Positions 23,151-35,285 are shown, numbered from the stretch's first letter. The stretch: DNA of 64,000 nucleotides from Lumbricus terrestris (GCA_949752735.1 OX457037.1:16833295-16897294); one strand, 5' to 3'. Numbers and translations are program-made. Notes: generated from the sequence alone by a model not told the origin.

Positions 23151-24014
23151 CCGGTCCCCTCATGCCCAATAACTCATTTATGCGCTGTTCTTTTGTGTCT
23201 ATGGCACGTCATCGTCTTTTTCAAACTATGCCATTAACGTAATACTCAGATACGGAAGCATACAAGTGAGCAATCGAAAAATCGAGAATCAGTCGCAAAT
23301 GGTATCTTACGCGAATAGTCTTAAGATACTAATGATAGACTACACAAAGACGTTGGTGCAACACAAACTAATAAGCCTACATTGACAAATGGCTCGTAGA
23401 TGAATGGAACCTATAGCATAGGCTACTAAGCTATGAGCCTATGATCCGAAATATGCATCATTTATCACCAACGTCACCCGTAATCAATTGCACATTATTT
23501 GAACTCTATTGCTGAAATAATGAAGAGCTCTTGATGGGTTTTGCTTTTTATTGATGGGTCTATCTCCGACGATTTAACCTGGAACTCTCGTACGTGTAGA
23601 AAAATTGCTCTGACCATCAGATTTCGGTCAACTGCGCATTCTATCTCGATCTGTTTCTACGGCGCAATTTGTGTTACACCAACGCAGAGACGGATTAACA
23701 AATGCGGGGGCGCTGTTCGGGAAAACTGTGGGGAAGTGTGGGGGCCCCAACCTTACAGAAGCACGACAAAATGACACACAAAAAGTGTTGTATACTACGA
23801 ATCAAAATTAGTATATATTATTAATTAAGTCATTAATTCGATTTTCACAATATCAACAGGTATTTTAATATTCTAGCCCAGTGTTAAAGTAGCCTGCACA
23901 ATGCACATCTTTTAAGGCTAGATTATTGTAGTGATTCCGTCGACAAACAATCGTCTGAATTATTCGATCTCTCTTCGGAAAAACCCAGGGTTTATATGTC
24001 ATCGGCGGACATCC
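23151..24014. other. no gene; possible single end of a DNA element
   Basis: GCAGAGACGGATTAACAAATGCGG at about 23689 resembles the end of the MITE at 32720-32974 (GCCGGATTAAGG...GGGCC), and GGGGGCCCC follows, but I found no opposite end or duplication. Confidence 0.4.
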
Positions 24015-24055
24015 TCATCCACTAGGTTTGCCAGGCAGCCGTCAGTAAATTACCG

Positions 24056-24082
<27 letters not shown>

Positions 24083-24089
<7 letters not shown>

Positions 24090-25520
24090 CCTACTGAAAT
24101 GGGGGCTTCCAGTGGTTCTGTTTGTCTCACTGTCAGAAGTTGGCGAGCGATTTATGGGTTTTACGATTCATTACCAAGTTCAAGATCAATGGCACAATTT
24201 CTTCTCACATGGTATGAAATTTGATATACTGCAGCCATTCCCATTCCATCTATCATGTGATATATATATATATATATATATATAGCAAGCAGCGGCCCAG
24301 CTTGATTTTGGCGTCGGACATTTAGATAAAAAGTGGCATCCGTGATTTCGCGTAGACCTATGGGCCGTGGGCCTAACTAGAATGCAACGGCTAGAAATTT
24401 GATATACTGCAACCCTGTCGTCATGCATGAAAAACTGATTTGCGTGTGAGGTTAACATTCTGATGAGAGATGTCGACTAGGGTGCTCCAGATTGTAATGC
24501 ATTTTCAAAAAGTTTATCAAAATACCGCTCCCTGGCAATTTTTTCATTCCATCTATCATTTTGTTCAACTGTACCAATTTTCAGACCAATTGAAAAAGGT
24601 TAAGCCTTGCCACCGGCATAAAAACTTTACAATGTGAAAAGACATAGGAATTTTCTTAAAAATCGGCAAATTGGAAACCATGATGGAAATTTGTGGGAAA
24701 ATTTAATTATTTCATGATGATTAACTTCTTTTACAAGCTTTTGTATGTGCCTGACAATATTTATTATGAGAAATATTAGGTGCACTGAGTGCAGTATGAG
24801 AATTTTGGAAAATAGCTGCATGTGAGTCAGACGTTGATTTATGTGGAGTTGCGTTGTGCAATGAAAACTTTACTGTGGATCTTAAGAACGACTATGGGGT
24901 TGAATCTCAAACCAGGAAATTCTTGCACTGACTGGGTGTGTATTAGATTGTTTAATGAACATGGATGAACTAGTCTATTTTTGAGAAGTGATGACAAGCT
25001 ATATGGCTTGTTGGGGGCCAAATGTCCCATTGCCAGACAATGGAATTTCTATAAATGGAGATGTTCTGCATTTGTTCGTTTGTCTGAAACGATCCAAATG
25101 TTCATGTTTCTAGAACGATTCCAGAAGCTGGGAAAAGCTGTGACAAACAATTAAATACGTTTGAAGTTGTAGAACAACGAAAGAATAACGTCAAGGCCAA
25201 TATTTTGAATCTCTACGAGAATTTATAGCGTCGTGTTTGCACGTTCAATGCCTTTTTTTGTCAAGGCTTGGCTCTTAGCAGTGTCTGCTATGAATGCACC
25301 TTTAGATTGTCTGCAGTTCTGGACTGATCTAAACACGACTGATTCAGGTGTTGCAGGAGCTGAAGTTACTGTCCTTAGACATTTATGATATCTTGCAGAA
25401 GAAATTGTGCCATTGATCTTGAACTTGGTTTATGAATCCTAAAACCCATAAATCGCTCGCCAACTTCTGACAGTGCGACAAACAGAACCACTGGAAACCC
25501 CCTTTTCAGTAGGCTATTTC
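24083..25520. repeat. pair of 120-bp inverted arms about 1.2 kb apart
   Basis: The segment at about 24088-24205 (GCCTACTGAAATGGGG, AAGTTGGCGAGCGATTTATG, AGATCAATGGCACAATTTCT) recurs inverted at about 25397-25516 with roughly 90% identity. One arm lies outside and one inside the nested element whose left end is 24478, so the pair does not coincide with either element's TIRs. Confidence 0.88.
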
Positions 25521-26152
25521 CGCAGTTGAATGCATCTTCATAACTGATTCATTTGATTACCAAAACGTTAGTGCTTATTGTTCATTTTTGTTCAACCTAC
25601 TTAATATTGCAACTGATTGGCTCACCTTAGGCTACTACCAGCACAGTGGAGAGCTGTTGACAATTTCCAACAAGCAGCACTACTAGGCTATACCGGTATG
25701 TCTATTTGTTCGTGAATGGAAAAAGTGATTAAACTAATAACAGACTTTGCAAATACAGATTCCGAGATTTTGAGCACTGAGGAAACTCTTGAAACAGTTA
25801 CAAACTGTAGGCTACATGTGTTACACTGTAAGATCTGTAGGTCTGTGGGAGTGAGAGTCGAATTGCAGTAACAGTTTGTGGATAGAGTTACATTTGTCTG
25901 CTGATATAAGGGTCATGTTCTGATCAATAAAATAATAAACACATACTAGTTTTTCATGTATACTTTACATACTTGCAATTTGTATTTTCAACCAAAAATA
26001 GCGGTTATCGTCAAACTTCATCGTGCTGGTGGCAAGGCTTAACCTTAGTATAGAATCCTAAAATTTGGTTTTTTAGACTCATCTCTATGAGACGCATGGG
26101 AAAATATCCGGGAGCCATGAATTTTCAACTTTTATTTTTTTGGAGCACCCTA
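24478..26152. mobile_element. TAGGGTG-end element, copy 1 (1.7 kb)
   Basis: The ends TAGGGTGCTCCA and TGGAGCACCCTA are perfect 12-bp TIRs, flanked by an exact 8-bp duplication ATGTCGAC (24470-24477, 26153-26160). Further in, GGTTAAGCCTTGCCACCGGC (about 24599) is mirrored by GTGGCAAGGCTTAACC (about 26029). A stretch at about 24833-24910 (GACGTTGATTTATG, AAAACTTTACTGTG, GGGGTTGAA) is homologous to 47099-47177 in the element at 45375-47670, so the two are related. No transposase seen. Confidence 0.9.
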
Positions 26153-26852
26153 ATGTCGACCCTAATTCTGAGGCTTGTGATGTTGGCATAAGTCTTGGGA
26201 CGATGGCGGGAGGAGGTGATGCAGTTGGCGATGAGCAGAGTTGAGTTGAGTTCGATGGGTTGCCCGATAACCTATATAGGCAATTAGGCATATGCAGAGC
26301 TGCGCGGGGATGAACAAGTACTAAGTTGACAGGGATCGACATAGTTAAGGCATAATAATAATATGAAAAAATCTGGAGCAGTGACATTCATCATGTCGGT
26401 TGGACTGGGCTATATCGGATAACCTGCACGCGGCTGAACGGTTGGTTTAGCCTGGCTTGTGTGATTCTCTTAATCACTGTCTCCAGTTATATACTTATGT
26501 AGCCAGCCATATTAAGCATATATTATATAGCATAATATATTCCCTTATCTCTCTGAATGTCTACGTACCACATACCTCAGGCTGAGTCACCCGAGTGCAT
26601 TCGAAGGGGTAGAAACACGGCAATGCTAATGGAAAATCGCAAGTAGGATAGATGTCTTTTTATCGACCCAAGAAACTACACTCTAACACTTATTGTTAGC
26701 AATAATTATTTACCGGACACCGCCATGTCCGGTAATGTATGAAATTTCTAACCGGACAGATTGTGCAAATACCGGACTGTCGCTCATTACCGGACGCCTG
26801 GCAACCCTATCATCCACGCTTCCGCTTTGCCTTCCAGAATTGAGGTACACTT

Positions 26853-27046
26853 CAGGGTTGTTTTTAAGGAATTTTTAGAGCTGCACAACCCATTCTTTTC
26901 CTTCCCATCCTCCATGGTAAATTACTTCCAATCGGAGAAAATAACCATTTTTGCCAGTTTTAACTGTACAGAAGTGCGTCTACAACTGCACAAATCCATT
27001 TAGAACTGCACATTTTGTGTACAACTGCACGTTTAAAAAAGCCCTG
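26853..27046 (+). mobile_element. hAT-type MITE, 195-bp family, copy 2
   Basis: CAGGGTTGTTTTTAA and TTTAAAAAAGCCCTG ends, flanked by GTACACTT and GTACGCTT (7 of 8 bases). The interior is nearly identical to 30176-30368 and is the reverse of 17122-17316. Confidence 0.9.
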
Positions 27047-27054
27047 GTACGCTT

Positions 27055-28024
27055 AGATTAAACGCGATGATAGCTCAACATCTGCTTCCTTCACATGCAG
27101 TAGGCCTACTGTTGTCAGCCTCTAGAGTCTAGACAGACGGAAGACAATTTCTGATAAGTTTCATTCTAGCAGAGCAAGTCCCCTTTGTTAATTCGTCCGC
27201 CTGGCTTTCAGCAAACCTTGGCACGTGTACAAGAATATAAAAGCAAATCGAGATAAGCCTGTTTTATCTGACAGGCAACTGTAATTCCAGATTTATAAAT
27301 TAATGATCGTCTTTTCATTCTTCTATGCTTTCAATGGCACCTTTAGTTCGTGAAGAATAATGCCATAGATGATAAGAAATAATGATAGCGGACGAAACTT
27401 AGCTGAATGTAATCTTGGATTTTTTATATTAAAAATTTGCGTCTTTTAATTGAAATTATTGAATACAATACAACAATGCAGTCAAATAACGCCACGCCGG
27501 TTCTTTTGCTGTGACCCGCGTATTACGTTACAGAATCAGATTTGCCAATCTACTTATTAGAGCACAGATGTGATTCAAAACGCCAACCACCGCAGCCGTA
27601 ACGACAGTAGGCTATCCCTGCCAGTAGACCTATCTGGAAACATGACCCCGAACATATTTCTACATTTTATTGCTAATCGACTTTTCTCTCACCGAGCGAC
27701 TGTGAATGAGCAGGTTACCAGATCTTTGTATCTATTTCTCGAGATTGCGATTACTGGCACCATGCTGAGGCTGGGAAGAATTTCTCCGATTGTTCAGTGT
27801 GGTAGATGTCTCCATGGTGACAAGCTAAACCGTCTACCGGTGCAGGGAAATGACACGTTCCCGATCCGCCTGGAATTCCAAGGTCACCACTCCTTCCAGT
27901 TAAAGTTATTATAGAGATTTAATCATTTAGTTTTGTAATGTGGCTGTCTTAGTCTGTGTCAGATTAATAACTTCAAATAAGCGTATTGATTTCTTGATTG
28001 ATTGATTGACTATTTCATTGATAG
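27055..28024. other. no recognised gene
   Basis: A 114-codon plus-strand frame at 27570-27914 is open but shows no family signature. TAGGCCTA at 27101. Confidence 0.35.
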
Positions 28025-28740
<716 letters not shown>

Positions 28741-28913
28741 TGACGAATGCTGACATGTTTTTGACCGGATTGAACGTCTAGTTTTTAATGATCAAATTCG
28801 GTATAAATTATATATATATAAATACATATTATATATATATATATATATATATATAGCGCAAACATTGGTGATGCCTAAAATAGAATCATTTATATTGATT
28901 CCGATTTTCCAGC

Positions 28914-29207
28914 CAGTGGCGGCGCTAGGGGGGCTGGGGTGGGCTAAGCCCCCCTACAAGAGGCTCAGCCCCCCTGAAAAAGGACCATCCGAATTTTTTT
29001 ACATTGAAAAATCCACGATTTTCGGTCGATGACTAAAAAAAAAGGTCGTCAGAAATTTTGGCGGCGAAAACGGAAAATTTTCATGAGATTTCGGTCGATG
29101 ACTAAAAAAAGGTCGTCAGAAATTTTGACGGATGGAAATGTGAAATTTTCGCCGCGAGGCTTCAGCCCCCCCCCACCCCCGAAACTGAAATCCTGGCGCC
29201 GCCACTG
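28914..29207. mobile_element. hAT-type MITE, 294 bp (CAGTGGCGGCGC)
   Basis: CAGTGGCGGCGC and GCGCCGCCACTG are perfect 12-bp TIRs with an exact 8-bp duplication TTTCCAGC (28906-28913, 29208-29215). The interior has a doubled GATGACTAAAAAAAGGTCGT motif (about 29028 and 29098) and C/G-rich arms. Confidence 0.95.
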
Positions 29208-29215
29208 TTTCCAGC

Positions 29216-29690
29216 TCCTCTTTCCAATCGTCTATTTTCGCATAAGCGGACGGCAACCATGGCAACGGTAGTCATGGCAACCGTGGACATGCAGTAACAT
29301 CGGCTGATGATGATTCGAGCGATCGTCGTATCGACCGTCCATGTTAGAGGCTTACCTGTCCGGCTGCTCATCTATAATTCAGCACCAGTGTGTTGCATGT
29401 GATGAGTACAGCAGGTTGAAGAGACGGCTGCTGCTGTGCACTGTGTTCATGCAGTGACATATGAACAAATCGTCCATTCACAACTGCAGCTGAGCGTCGA
29501 CTGTTAATGCTTGTCATTAGACAATGGTGCATGTCAAATTAACTCCGCCACTGGTTGCACTCTGCCAGCGCCAGTCCCAAGCCTGGACAAAGGAGGAGGG
29601 CGTCGCTAATGGTATTTGTTACCACACAGTAACGTTAAACTGCAACTACTACCACCACTGTTCATGGAAAATGTAGCTATTGTAATAGGT
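29216..29690. other. no gene seen
   Basis: Between two MITEs; no recognised coding sequence. Confidence 0.45.
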
Positions 29691-29698
29691 CTGATGAT

Positions 29699-30065
29699 CA
29701 AGGGCGGATACAGACATTTTCGAAGGGGGTCCCAAAATTTTCGGTCTTGGGAACACGACATGGAAAAATGTTCGTCTTGGTCGTCGAAATATTTGATGAC
29801 CTTTTTTTAGTCATTTTGTCGCCAATTTTGTCGCCAATTTCCAAGAAAAAGATACCATTTTATCCGCCAAAAAAGTTGATGACCTGTTTTATTATTATTT
29901 TTAAGTCAAATGGATTTCGTGTGCGGACTTCCGTGGGTGTGGGGAGGGCCTACGAAATTACTCATGGGGGGGCACGTCAACTTTTCGAGCCACAATAGCT
30001 GGTCAAAAATAAAGAAATTTCTAAATGGGGCATGGCCGGATTTGCCCCCCCTGGATTCGCCCTTG
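29699..30065. mobile_element. hAT-type MITE, 367 bp (CAAGGGCGGAT)
   Basis: Ends CAAGGGCGGATACAG and CTGGATTCGCCCTTG (imperfect TIRs) with an exact 8-bp duplication CTGATGAT (29691-29698, 30066-30073). Same end type as 51778-52156. Contains TTTGATGACCTTTTTTTAGT (about 29792-29811). Confidence 0.94.
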
Positions 30066-30175
30066 CTGATGATAGCGATAGGCCTAATATTGATAATAAC
30101 GATAATGATATAAAAACATTAATAATGTAGTTAGACCCTCTAATGATGATGATGATTATGACAATAATAACAACA

Positions 30176-30368
30176 CAGGGCTGTTTTAAGGAATTTTTAG
30201 AACTGCGCAACTCCTTCTTTCCTTTCCCATCATCCATGGTAAATTATTTCCAATCGGAGGACAATGACCTTTTTTGCTTATTTTAACTGTGCAAAAGTGC
30301 TTCTACAACTGCACAAATCCATTTAGAACTGTACATTTTGTGTGCAACTGCACGTTAAAAAAGCCCTG
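30176..30368 (+). mobile_element. hAT-type MITE, 195-bp family, copy 3
   Basis: CAGGGCTGTTTTAA and TTAAAAAAGCCCTG ends; the flanks TAACAACA and TAATAACA match at 7 of 8 bases. An AAT/GAT microsatellite follows on the right. Confidence 0.9.
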
Positions 30369-30378
30369 TAATAACAAT

Positions 30379-30400
30379 AATGATGATGATGATGATGATG

Positions 30401-30454
<54 letters not shown>

Positions 30455-30460
30455 TAATAA
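30379..30460. repeat. (GAT)n-(AAT)n microsatellite
   Basis: GAT units followed by about 20 AAT units. Confidence 0.93.
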
Positions 30461-30538
30461 TAGTATTTAATATGTTCATCGCGTTCAGAAATGATAGGTC
30501 TATTATTCATACACTCTCCATTACACAATATCATCTCA

Positions 30539-30753
30539 CAGTGGCGGCGCCAGGATTTCAGTTTTGAGGGGGTTGAATCTTCGCGGAGAAAATTTAAAAT
30601 TTTCCACTTTCAGCCGCCAAAAATTTTGACGATCTTTTTTAAAATTTAATATAAGTTTTGCATGTCAAAAAGGATGGCCATTTTTTAGGGAGGCTTAGTC
30701 CCCGGTTGGCCTTTTTTAGGGGCTTAGCCCCCTATCCCCAGGCGCCGCCACTG
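30539..30753. mobile_element. hAT-type MITE, 215 bp (CAGTGGCGGCGCCAGG)
   Basis: CAGTGGCGGCGCC and GGCGCCGCCACTG ends are perfect TIRs and match the family at 28914-29207. The immediate 8-bp flanks do not match; CCATTACA (about 30518) against CCGTTACA (about 30754) is a possible duplication with 13 bp inserted. Confidence 0.82.
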
Positions 30754-30759
30754 CCGTTA

Positions 30760-31254
30760 CACCAACCAAAGTTTCCGTTTTTTATAAATCTAAACAATTG
30801 ACACATGACGGTATCCGATGCAACAGAGAGAGACAACTTCCGCGACCCAACGCATCGCTCGCGAATAAATTGATGCCACACTAGGTTTAAGGGTCGGATT
30901 TCAGAATGTGGAGTTTTCAATGAAGAGCGCTCGTGAATAAATTGATGCCCATTGCCCAATGCCCATACTAGGTTTAAGAGCCGCATTTCAGAATTTGTAG
31001 TTTTCAATGAGGAGCGTGCAATGTCTTGACATTTCAAGAGCACTAAAATTATAAAAATCTAACCTTTTCGGATCTGCTCTCTGTACTCTAATTAGCCTAT
31101 AGTCAATGCGTGCACGAGCGACAGGAAAGGTCTTATGTTTGCTTTTCAATTGTCGTCGACGATTTTAATAGAATGTGACACCTGTGTGGTCTAAAAATAT
31201 TCACGTACGCAAGTACTCGATCGCATTCATTCACACGTAGGCCGTCGAATGTTT
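30760..31254. other. no recognised gene; internal duplication of about 80 bp
   Basis: The segments at about 30860-30925 and 30925-31012 (GAATAAATTGATGCC, CTAGGTTTAAG, GTTTTCAATGA.GAGCG) are tandem copies. No recognised domain in any frame. Confidence 0.6.
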
Positions 31255-31330
31255 GGCTTATACGGCGTGTCTTCAAGGAAGTAGGCTTACCCAGAGGTGC
31301 TCCCAACTACCGCACGGCTAAGTAAACAAT
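31255..31330 (-). mobile_element. LINE/SINE 3' tail copy
   Basis: TATACGGCGTGTCTTCAAGG, GGCTTACCCAGAGGTGCTCCC and AATCTTGAGGTGAGACTAGA match, with mutations, the minus-strand LINE 3' region at 18712-18800. Confidence 0.6.
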
Positions 31331-31538
31331 CTTGAGGTGAGACTAGACAACATAGCCTACGTGAGAACGTCCTGAGAAAGACATGGAGGTCGGGGCCGTT
31401 GACGATGAAGGCTACGTGTCAAAAACTCGATGCGCAGCATTTCATCGTGTTTATTTTTAACACCGTATTTTTTCAGGCTTTCATGAAACTTGAAAGGTAC
31501 CATTTTGGCTGAGCGCTGGATAGGTCGATCGCATCGAA

Positions 31539-31704
31539 CAGTGGCGTAGCCAGGAATTTTTCATGGGGGGGGTTTTATGGCCGGAAACCCTGTTTTTTGC
31601 TATTTTTTCTTACTTAAATGGAAAAATAACCTTAAAAAACCTTTTTTTCGGAGCCAATGGGGGGGGGTTTTGACCCCCGAAACCCCCCCTTGCCTACGCC
31701 ACTG
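31539..31704. mobile_element. hAT-type MITE, 166 bp (CAGTGGCGTAG)
   Basis: CAGTGGCGTAGCCAGG and CCTACGCCACTG ends, with an exact 8-bp duplication GCATCGAA (31531-31538, 31705-31712). The interior matches 34100-34352. Confidence 0.95.
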
Positions 31705-32104
31705 GCATCGAAAGGTTTCTGGGACGCGTCAGACGAGCTGGATTCCCCCTCCGACTCCCCAAAAGCAAGCGGACATTATGGCTGATACTGCTGATGCTGC
31801 CCTCTTCGCAGATCAGTGTCCCTATAGTTATAGGGACAATGGTTATGTACTTCATAAAGTGTTCTCATATAGTCTAGACATTCTGGTAAATACAATCTGC
31901 GTTCTAGACGGCATCTATTTGAACTAACCAATAAAACAATAAAAACTTCATAAAACGGATGCTGTATAAACAGCATAAAGTCGTTTATTATTTTTTATTT
32001 TCTGCTCTCTTTGTGCTAACTGTCGCGTTATGTCGACCGGTTATTCTGTCAATAAACCGAATAGTCTATACATACTGACATCTCTAGACTGATGATGCTC
32101 ATAC

Positions 32105-32200
32105 ACGCCAAGTTGTAAATGGAGGTTGTTGCCCACTGGTTAGATCGTCTTGTGAAGTGGAGCAAAGGTTCAATCCTTCCACTTACAGTACAGCTAAGGC
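32105..32200 (+). mobile_element. tRNA-like SINE head
   Basis: GGTTGTTGCCCACTGGTTAG (A-box-like, about 32123) and AAGGTTCAATCCTTCC (B-box-like, about 32165-32180) lie at tRNA-like spacing; the sequence after it is not tRNA-like. Confidence 0.4.
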
Positions 32201-32711
32201 TCAGAAGCCTTTGACATCTACAGTGCATTATAAGTATCTACACGTGCTTCACGCAAGCACACACGCACACACGTACACGCATGCGCACACCCACACAACT
32301 GCTCGGCGATATATTATAGGCTATCTATCGATTGATAGTAACTGGTCATTAGATAGCGTGGCGTTTAATAAATGGATAATACAAGTAGGATATAATAGAA
32401 ATAAAATAGAATAGACTAAATTGTCGAAAATAGCTGAATGAACTAGTCTTGAAACAAAATATTTCACCTTTTGATCCAGTTACAAGTGTTTTATAAAAAT
32501 TCATCAATTCGTCAGCTTATAACAACCGGTGACTAATGACTATTGGAAAATCACTTGCTTTCTGTGAAACAGTGAACCATAAACAGAAGATCAATGCTTT
32601 CGTCGTTATGTTGCAATTAGGTGTTTTCCTGCACTGACAAGATATAGGCTAGGTTTACACTTTCAGTAGCAATCCAATATGGTTCAATGATATCATATAG
32701 ATTCATAACGA
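32201..32711. other. no gene seen
   Basis: CA-rich stretch at 32255-32300, otherwise AT-rich noncoding. Confidence 0.5.
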
Positions 32712-32719
32712 TTTAGTGG

Positions 32720-32974
32720 CATGGCCGGATTAAGGTATGTTCATTGTTCAACATGTTCGGCCGAACAGGGGCCACCCACTTTAGGAGGCCCACATTGCGA
32801 AAACAAGTCTTTTAGAGGAAACAATTGGTCTATTCTGCGGAAATTTCGACCAAACGACTAAAAAAATAAAACAAAAAATGTCGTGAGCTATTTAAAAAAG
32901 CTCATCAGATTTTTCGGCCGAAAATCTCTAAAAAAGTTTTCGAACAGGGCCCCGCATTTCTTAATCCGGCTCTA
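32720..32974. mobile_element. hAT-type MITE, 255 bp (GCCGGATTAAG)
   Basis: CATGGCCGGATTAAG and CTTAATCCGGCTCTA ends, flanked by TTTAGTGG and TCTAGTGG (7 of 8 bases). The interior includes ACGACTAAAAAAAT and CTCATCAGATTTTTCGG. Confidence 0.85.
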
Positions 32975-32982
32975 TCTAGTGG

Positions 32983-33409
32983 ACCTATAGGGCTGCGTAG
33001 CTCTGCGGAATAATTTTCGCAGACGTTTATTGTAGACCTACAGCTAAACGTCTGCGAGAATGACTCCACTGCATGGATTGAGTCATGCCCTCTATTGTAG
33101 GCCTACTAATTTCCACAGTTCACTGAACTTATGTACCGGTAACCAAAGCGTGAGAAAATGCACCGAACTTATATATGTAAACAAAGCGTGAGAAAATGAT
33201 TTCAGTTAGGCTATACTTTAGAAGTCAGCAAAGAGATTCATTATAATATTATGTTCAATGGTTGCATATTTTACAGTCTATTTTAATATCGATAAATGAA
33301 ATATGCCTTTAACACCAATTAAGTTACTTAAACCAATTAAGTTAAACAATAATAATAAACAGTAGCAGCACCATTTTCCTATGGTGAATTCGTTCATTCA
33401 TCTATAGAC
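32983..33409. other. no gene seen
   Basis: A short tandem (ACTTATGTACCGGTAACCAAAGCGTGAGAAAATG type, about 33127-33198) occurs twice. TAGGCCTA at 33098. Confidence 0.5.
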
Positions 33410-33545
33410 TTATATTGCGTCCGTACAAGAAAGTTACTCAGGAGCGATCCCAGCCCAGCCACGGCGGATTTCATTTACATGCAGGACTTAAAGTGTGACT
33501 GGACGCCAGTGGACGGCGTCCAGTCACTTATTAGCAGCACAGCGT
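33410..33545. mobile_element. LINE tail copy, then a MITE end with a hairpin
   Basis: At 33410-33460 a worn copy of the LINE/SINE tail (TATATTGCGTCCGTACAAG, CTCAGGAGCGATCCC). At 33482 CAGGACTTAAAGTGTGACTG resembles the end of the MITE at 38528-38705. GTGACTGGACGCC (33495-33507) and GGCGTCCAGTCAC (33515-33527) are a perfect 13-bp inverted repeat with a 7-bp loop. Confidence 0.6.
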
Positions 33546-33688
33546 GGAAAGGCTAGAGGCGTCCAGGCTCTTCTTTTCTGCTCTTCAAGGACTGACAACA
33601 CGTAGGCCCATACAATGTAATGTGCGTTTATTAACAATCGACTTGTCATACCACAACCTGCAACATCGCTGGAAATAGAACAAACATA

Positions 33689-33912
33689 TAAATATGATGC
33701 ACAGCAAATAAATGCACAGCAAATAAATGCACACCATATAAATGCACAACATATAAATGCACAACATATAAATGCACAACATATAAATGCACATCATATA
33801 AATGCACACCATATAAATGCACACCATATAAATGCACAACATATAAATGCACATCATATAATAGCACACCATATAATCGCACATCATATAATTGCACAAC
33901 ATATAATTGCAT
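33689..33912. repeat. 15-bp tandem repeat (ATAAATGCACAACAT)
   Basis: About 15 copies of a 15-bp unit, with CACACCAT, CACAACAT and CACATCAT variants. The MVCIYM-type frames on the minus strand come from the period of five codons. Confidence 0.95.
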
Positions 33913-34099
33913 ATCTCGTGCTCCACCAACCCTGTATGATATTATCGTGCAGTCGTATGAACGCAAACAAACGAGCGTAACGACAAGGATGACAGCTCAC
34001 AGACAAAGACGACGATGCAGAAATCAATTTGCCGATGAACAACTCAGCTGATCATCGCTACACGTGCAGTAGGTCAAAATACTAGTCTGTCTAACCGTG

Positions 34100-34352
34100 C
34101 AGTGGCGTAGCAAAAAAATTATGATGGAGGTGGGTGGGTTATGGCCTGACCGGACGCCCTTCCTGACATCAACCCAACAGTATTACAGTAAGTAAAATGG
34201 GAATAAAGTAAAAAGGGAGTAAAGTAAGAAAAACAATTGTTACTACAAACAACTGTTTTGTTTTTTCTTATTTACATCGGTAAATAACCTTTTAAACTTT
34301 TTCCTAAGCCAATGGGGGTTTAATCCTCGAAACCCTCTTGTCCACGTCACTG
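34100..34352. mobile_element. hAT-type MITE, 253 bp (CAGTGGCGTAG)
   Basis: CAGTGGCGTAGC and a worn right end GTCCACGTCACTG, flanked by TAACCGTG and TAACTGTG (7 of 8 bases). Shares AAATAACCTTTTAAA and GCCAATGGGGG with 31539-31704. Confidence 0.88.
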
Positions 34353-34360
34353 TAACTGTG

Positions 34361-35042
34361 CGAAAAACTAGCATGGACGAACAACATATTATACCAGACT
34401 GCGGTGTGTCAGCCAGAGTGAAATGAACAAATATTATAGTATTTCAGAAATTTAACATATGAAGATTCGTGGTGAACGTTTGACGTTCACAATCAAAGCA
34501 AATCCAAGTTTCTTCACGGGGTTTCCACTTCGTTCACTTCTATACCAATCGATTGAAATAATCGAATGCGAAGGTGGACTCGTGTTTTCGCACATCGAGA
34601 TAATCATGCAGGCTAAATTTAAAATTTATATTGGATTTGGACCTAGGATTTTATGCTATTCTAAAACACTTTGACATTGATTGGATATAGAAATTATGTA
34701 CGTTTGTTTATAATACTTTGTATGTACACCAAAATGCGGATAGCAATTGGCATATTAAAGAATATTCTTATTTTATTTTATCTTTTACTGTTTTGGCAAA
34801 TAACAACCGTCGGGAATCCTGTGGTTTCTTTTCCTGCTGTTATACATGTAATTGGATTAGCCTATGAAATAAAAATTGAATGGACTTATGCTGCGTATCA
34901 CATGTGTCAAAAGCATCATATCGCTGTGTAAATCGGCGCATATCACCTGCATTTAATATCATATTCGTTTCTAATTTGTTTACAGCCAGCTTTTCATACC
35001 GCAACCTGAAGCGGCGCTATAGAAGTCAAATAAACGTAGGTC
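34361..35042. other. no recognised gene
   Basis: Two short plus-strand frames (34459-34674, 34671-34931) are open but AT-rich and without domains. Confidence 0.4.
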
Positions 35043-35190
35043 TAGAAATACAATGAAATGGAATGACCTTCCTTCGAAGTTGCGCCTAATAATTATTGCA
35101 TCTGATCAGTATCTAACTCTGTTTCATAAGTCACACAAGACTTTTTTCTTTAGTCGTGGCTGGGTTAGGAGCTTGTCCTGATAAGGGTTC
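35043..35190 (+). pseudogene. LINE ORF2 C-terminal fragment
   Basis: The plus strand reads KWNDLPSKLR...FHKSHKTFFFSRGWVRSLS followed by a stop, aligning with WNDLPSNLR...FYRLLKTFLFDRAWVGSAS at 18712-18990. The sequence after it (GGTTCTTGAAGGAACGCTA) is a worn version of the same 3' tail. Confidence 0.78.
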
Positions 35191-35285
35191 TTGAAGGAAC
35201 GCTACCTGCTTCAAGAGAATGACCTAATGACTTAGACGACATGGTTAATTTCACGACTTACAAAACAATGACCAGTTCTGAATAG

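Larger units (their letters stand above)
24023..26809. mobile_element. hAT-type element with another element nested inside
   Basis: The ends TAGGTTTGCCAGGC and GCCTGGCAACCCTA are 14-bp TIRs with one mismatch, flanked by an exact 8-bp duplication TCATCCAC (24015-24022, 26810-26817). ACCGGAC motifs are repeated near both ends (24051, 26709, 26741, 26771, 26790). No transposase is recognisable. Without the nested 24478-26152 element it would be about 1.1 kb, a non-autonomous length. Confidence 0.88.

Noticed and set aside
20894..23237. Frames of 100-270 codons with DNTLDNTL, NVLSNVLS or CYPMCYPM repeats
   Set aside because: They follow from a 12-bp tandem repeat with no stop in several frames on both strands. 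No start context, signal, domain or non-repeat extension supports a protein.
23683..23760. MITE starting GCAGAGACGGATTAAC
   Set aside because: One end only; no opposite end or duplication.
33689..33912. CRISPR-like short repeats
   Set aside because: 15-bp units without spacers; eukaryotic context.
33585..33966. MVCIYM/GVHLYVVHLY repeat frames
   Set aside because: 15-bp tandem array open in several frames.
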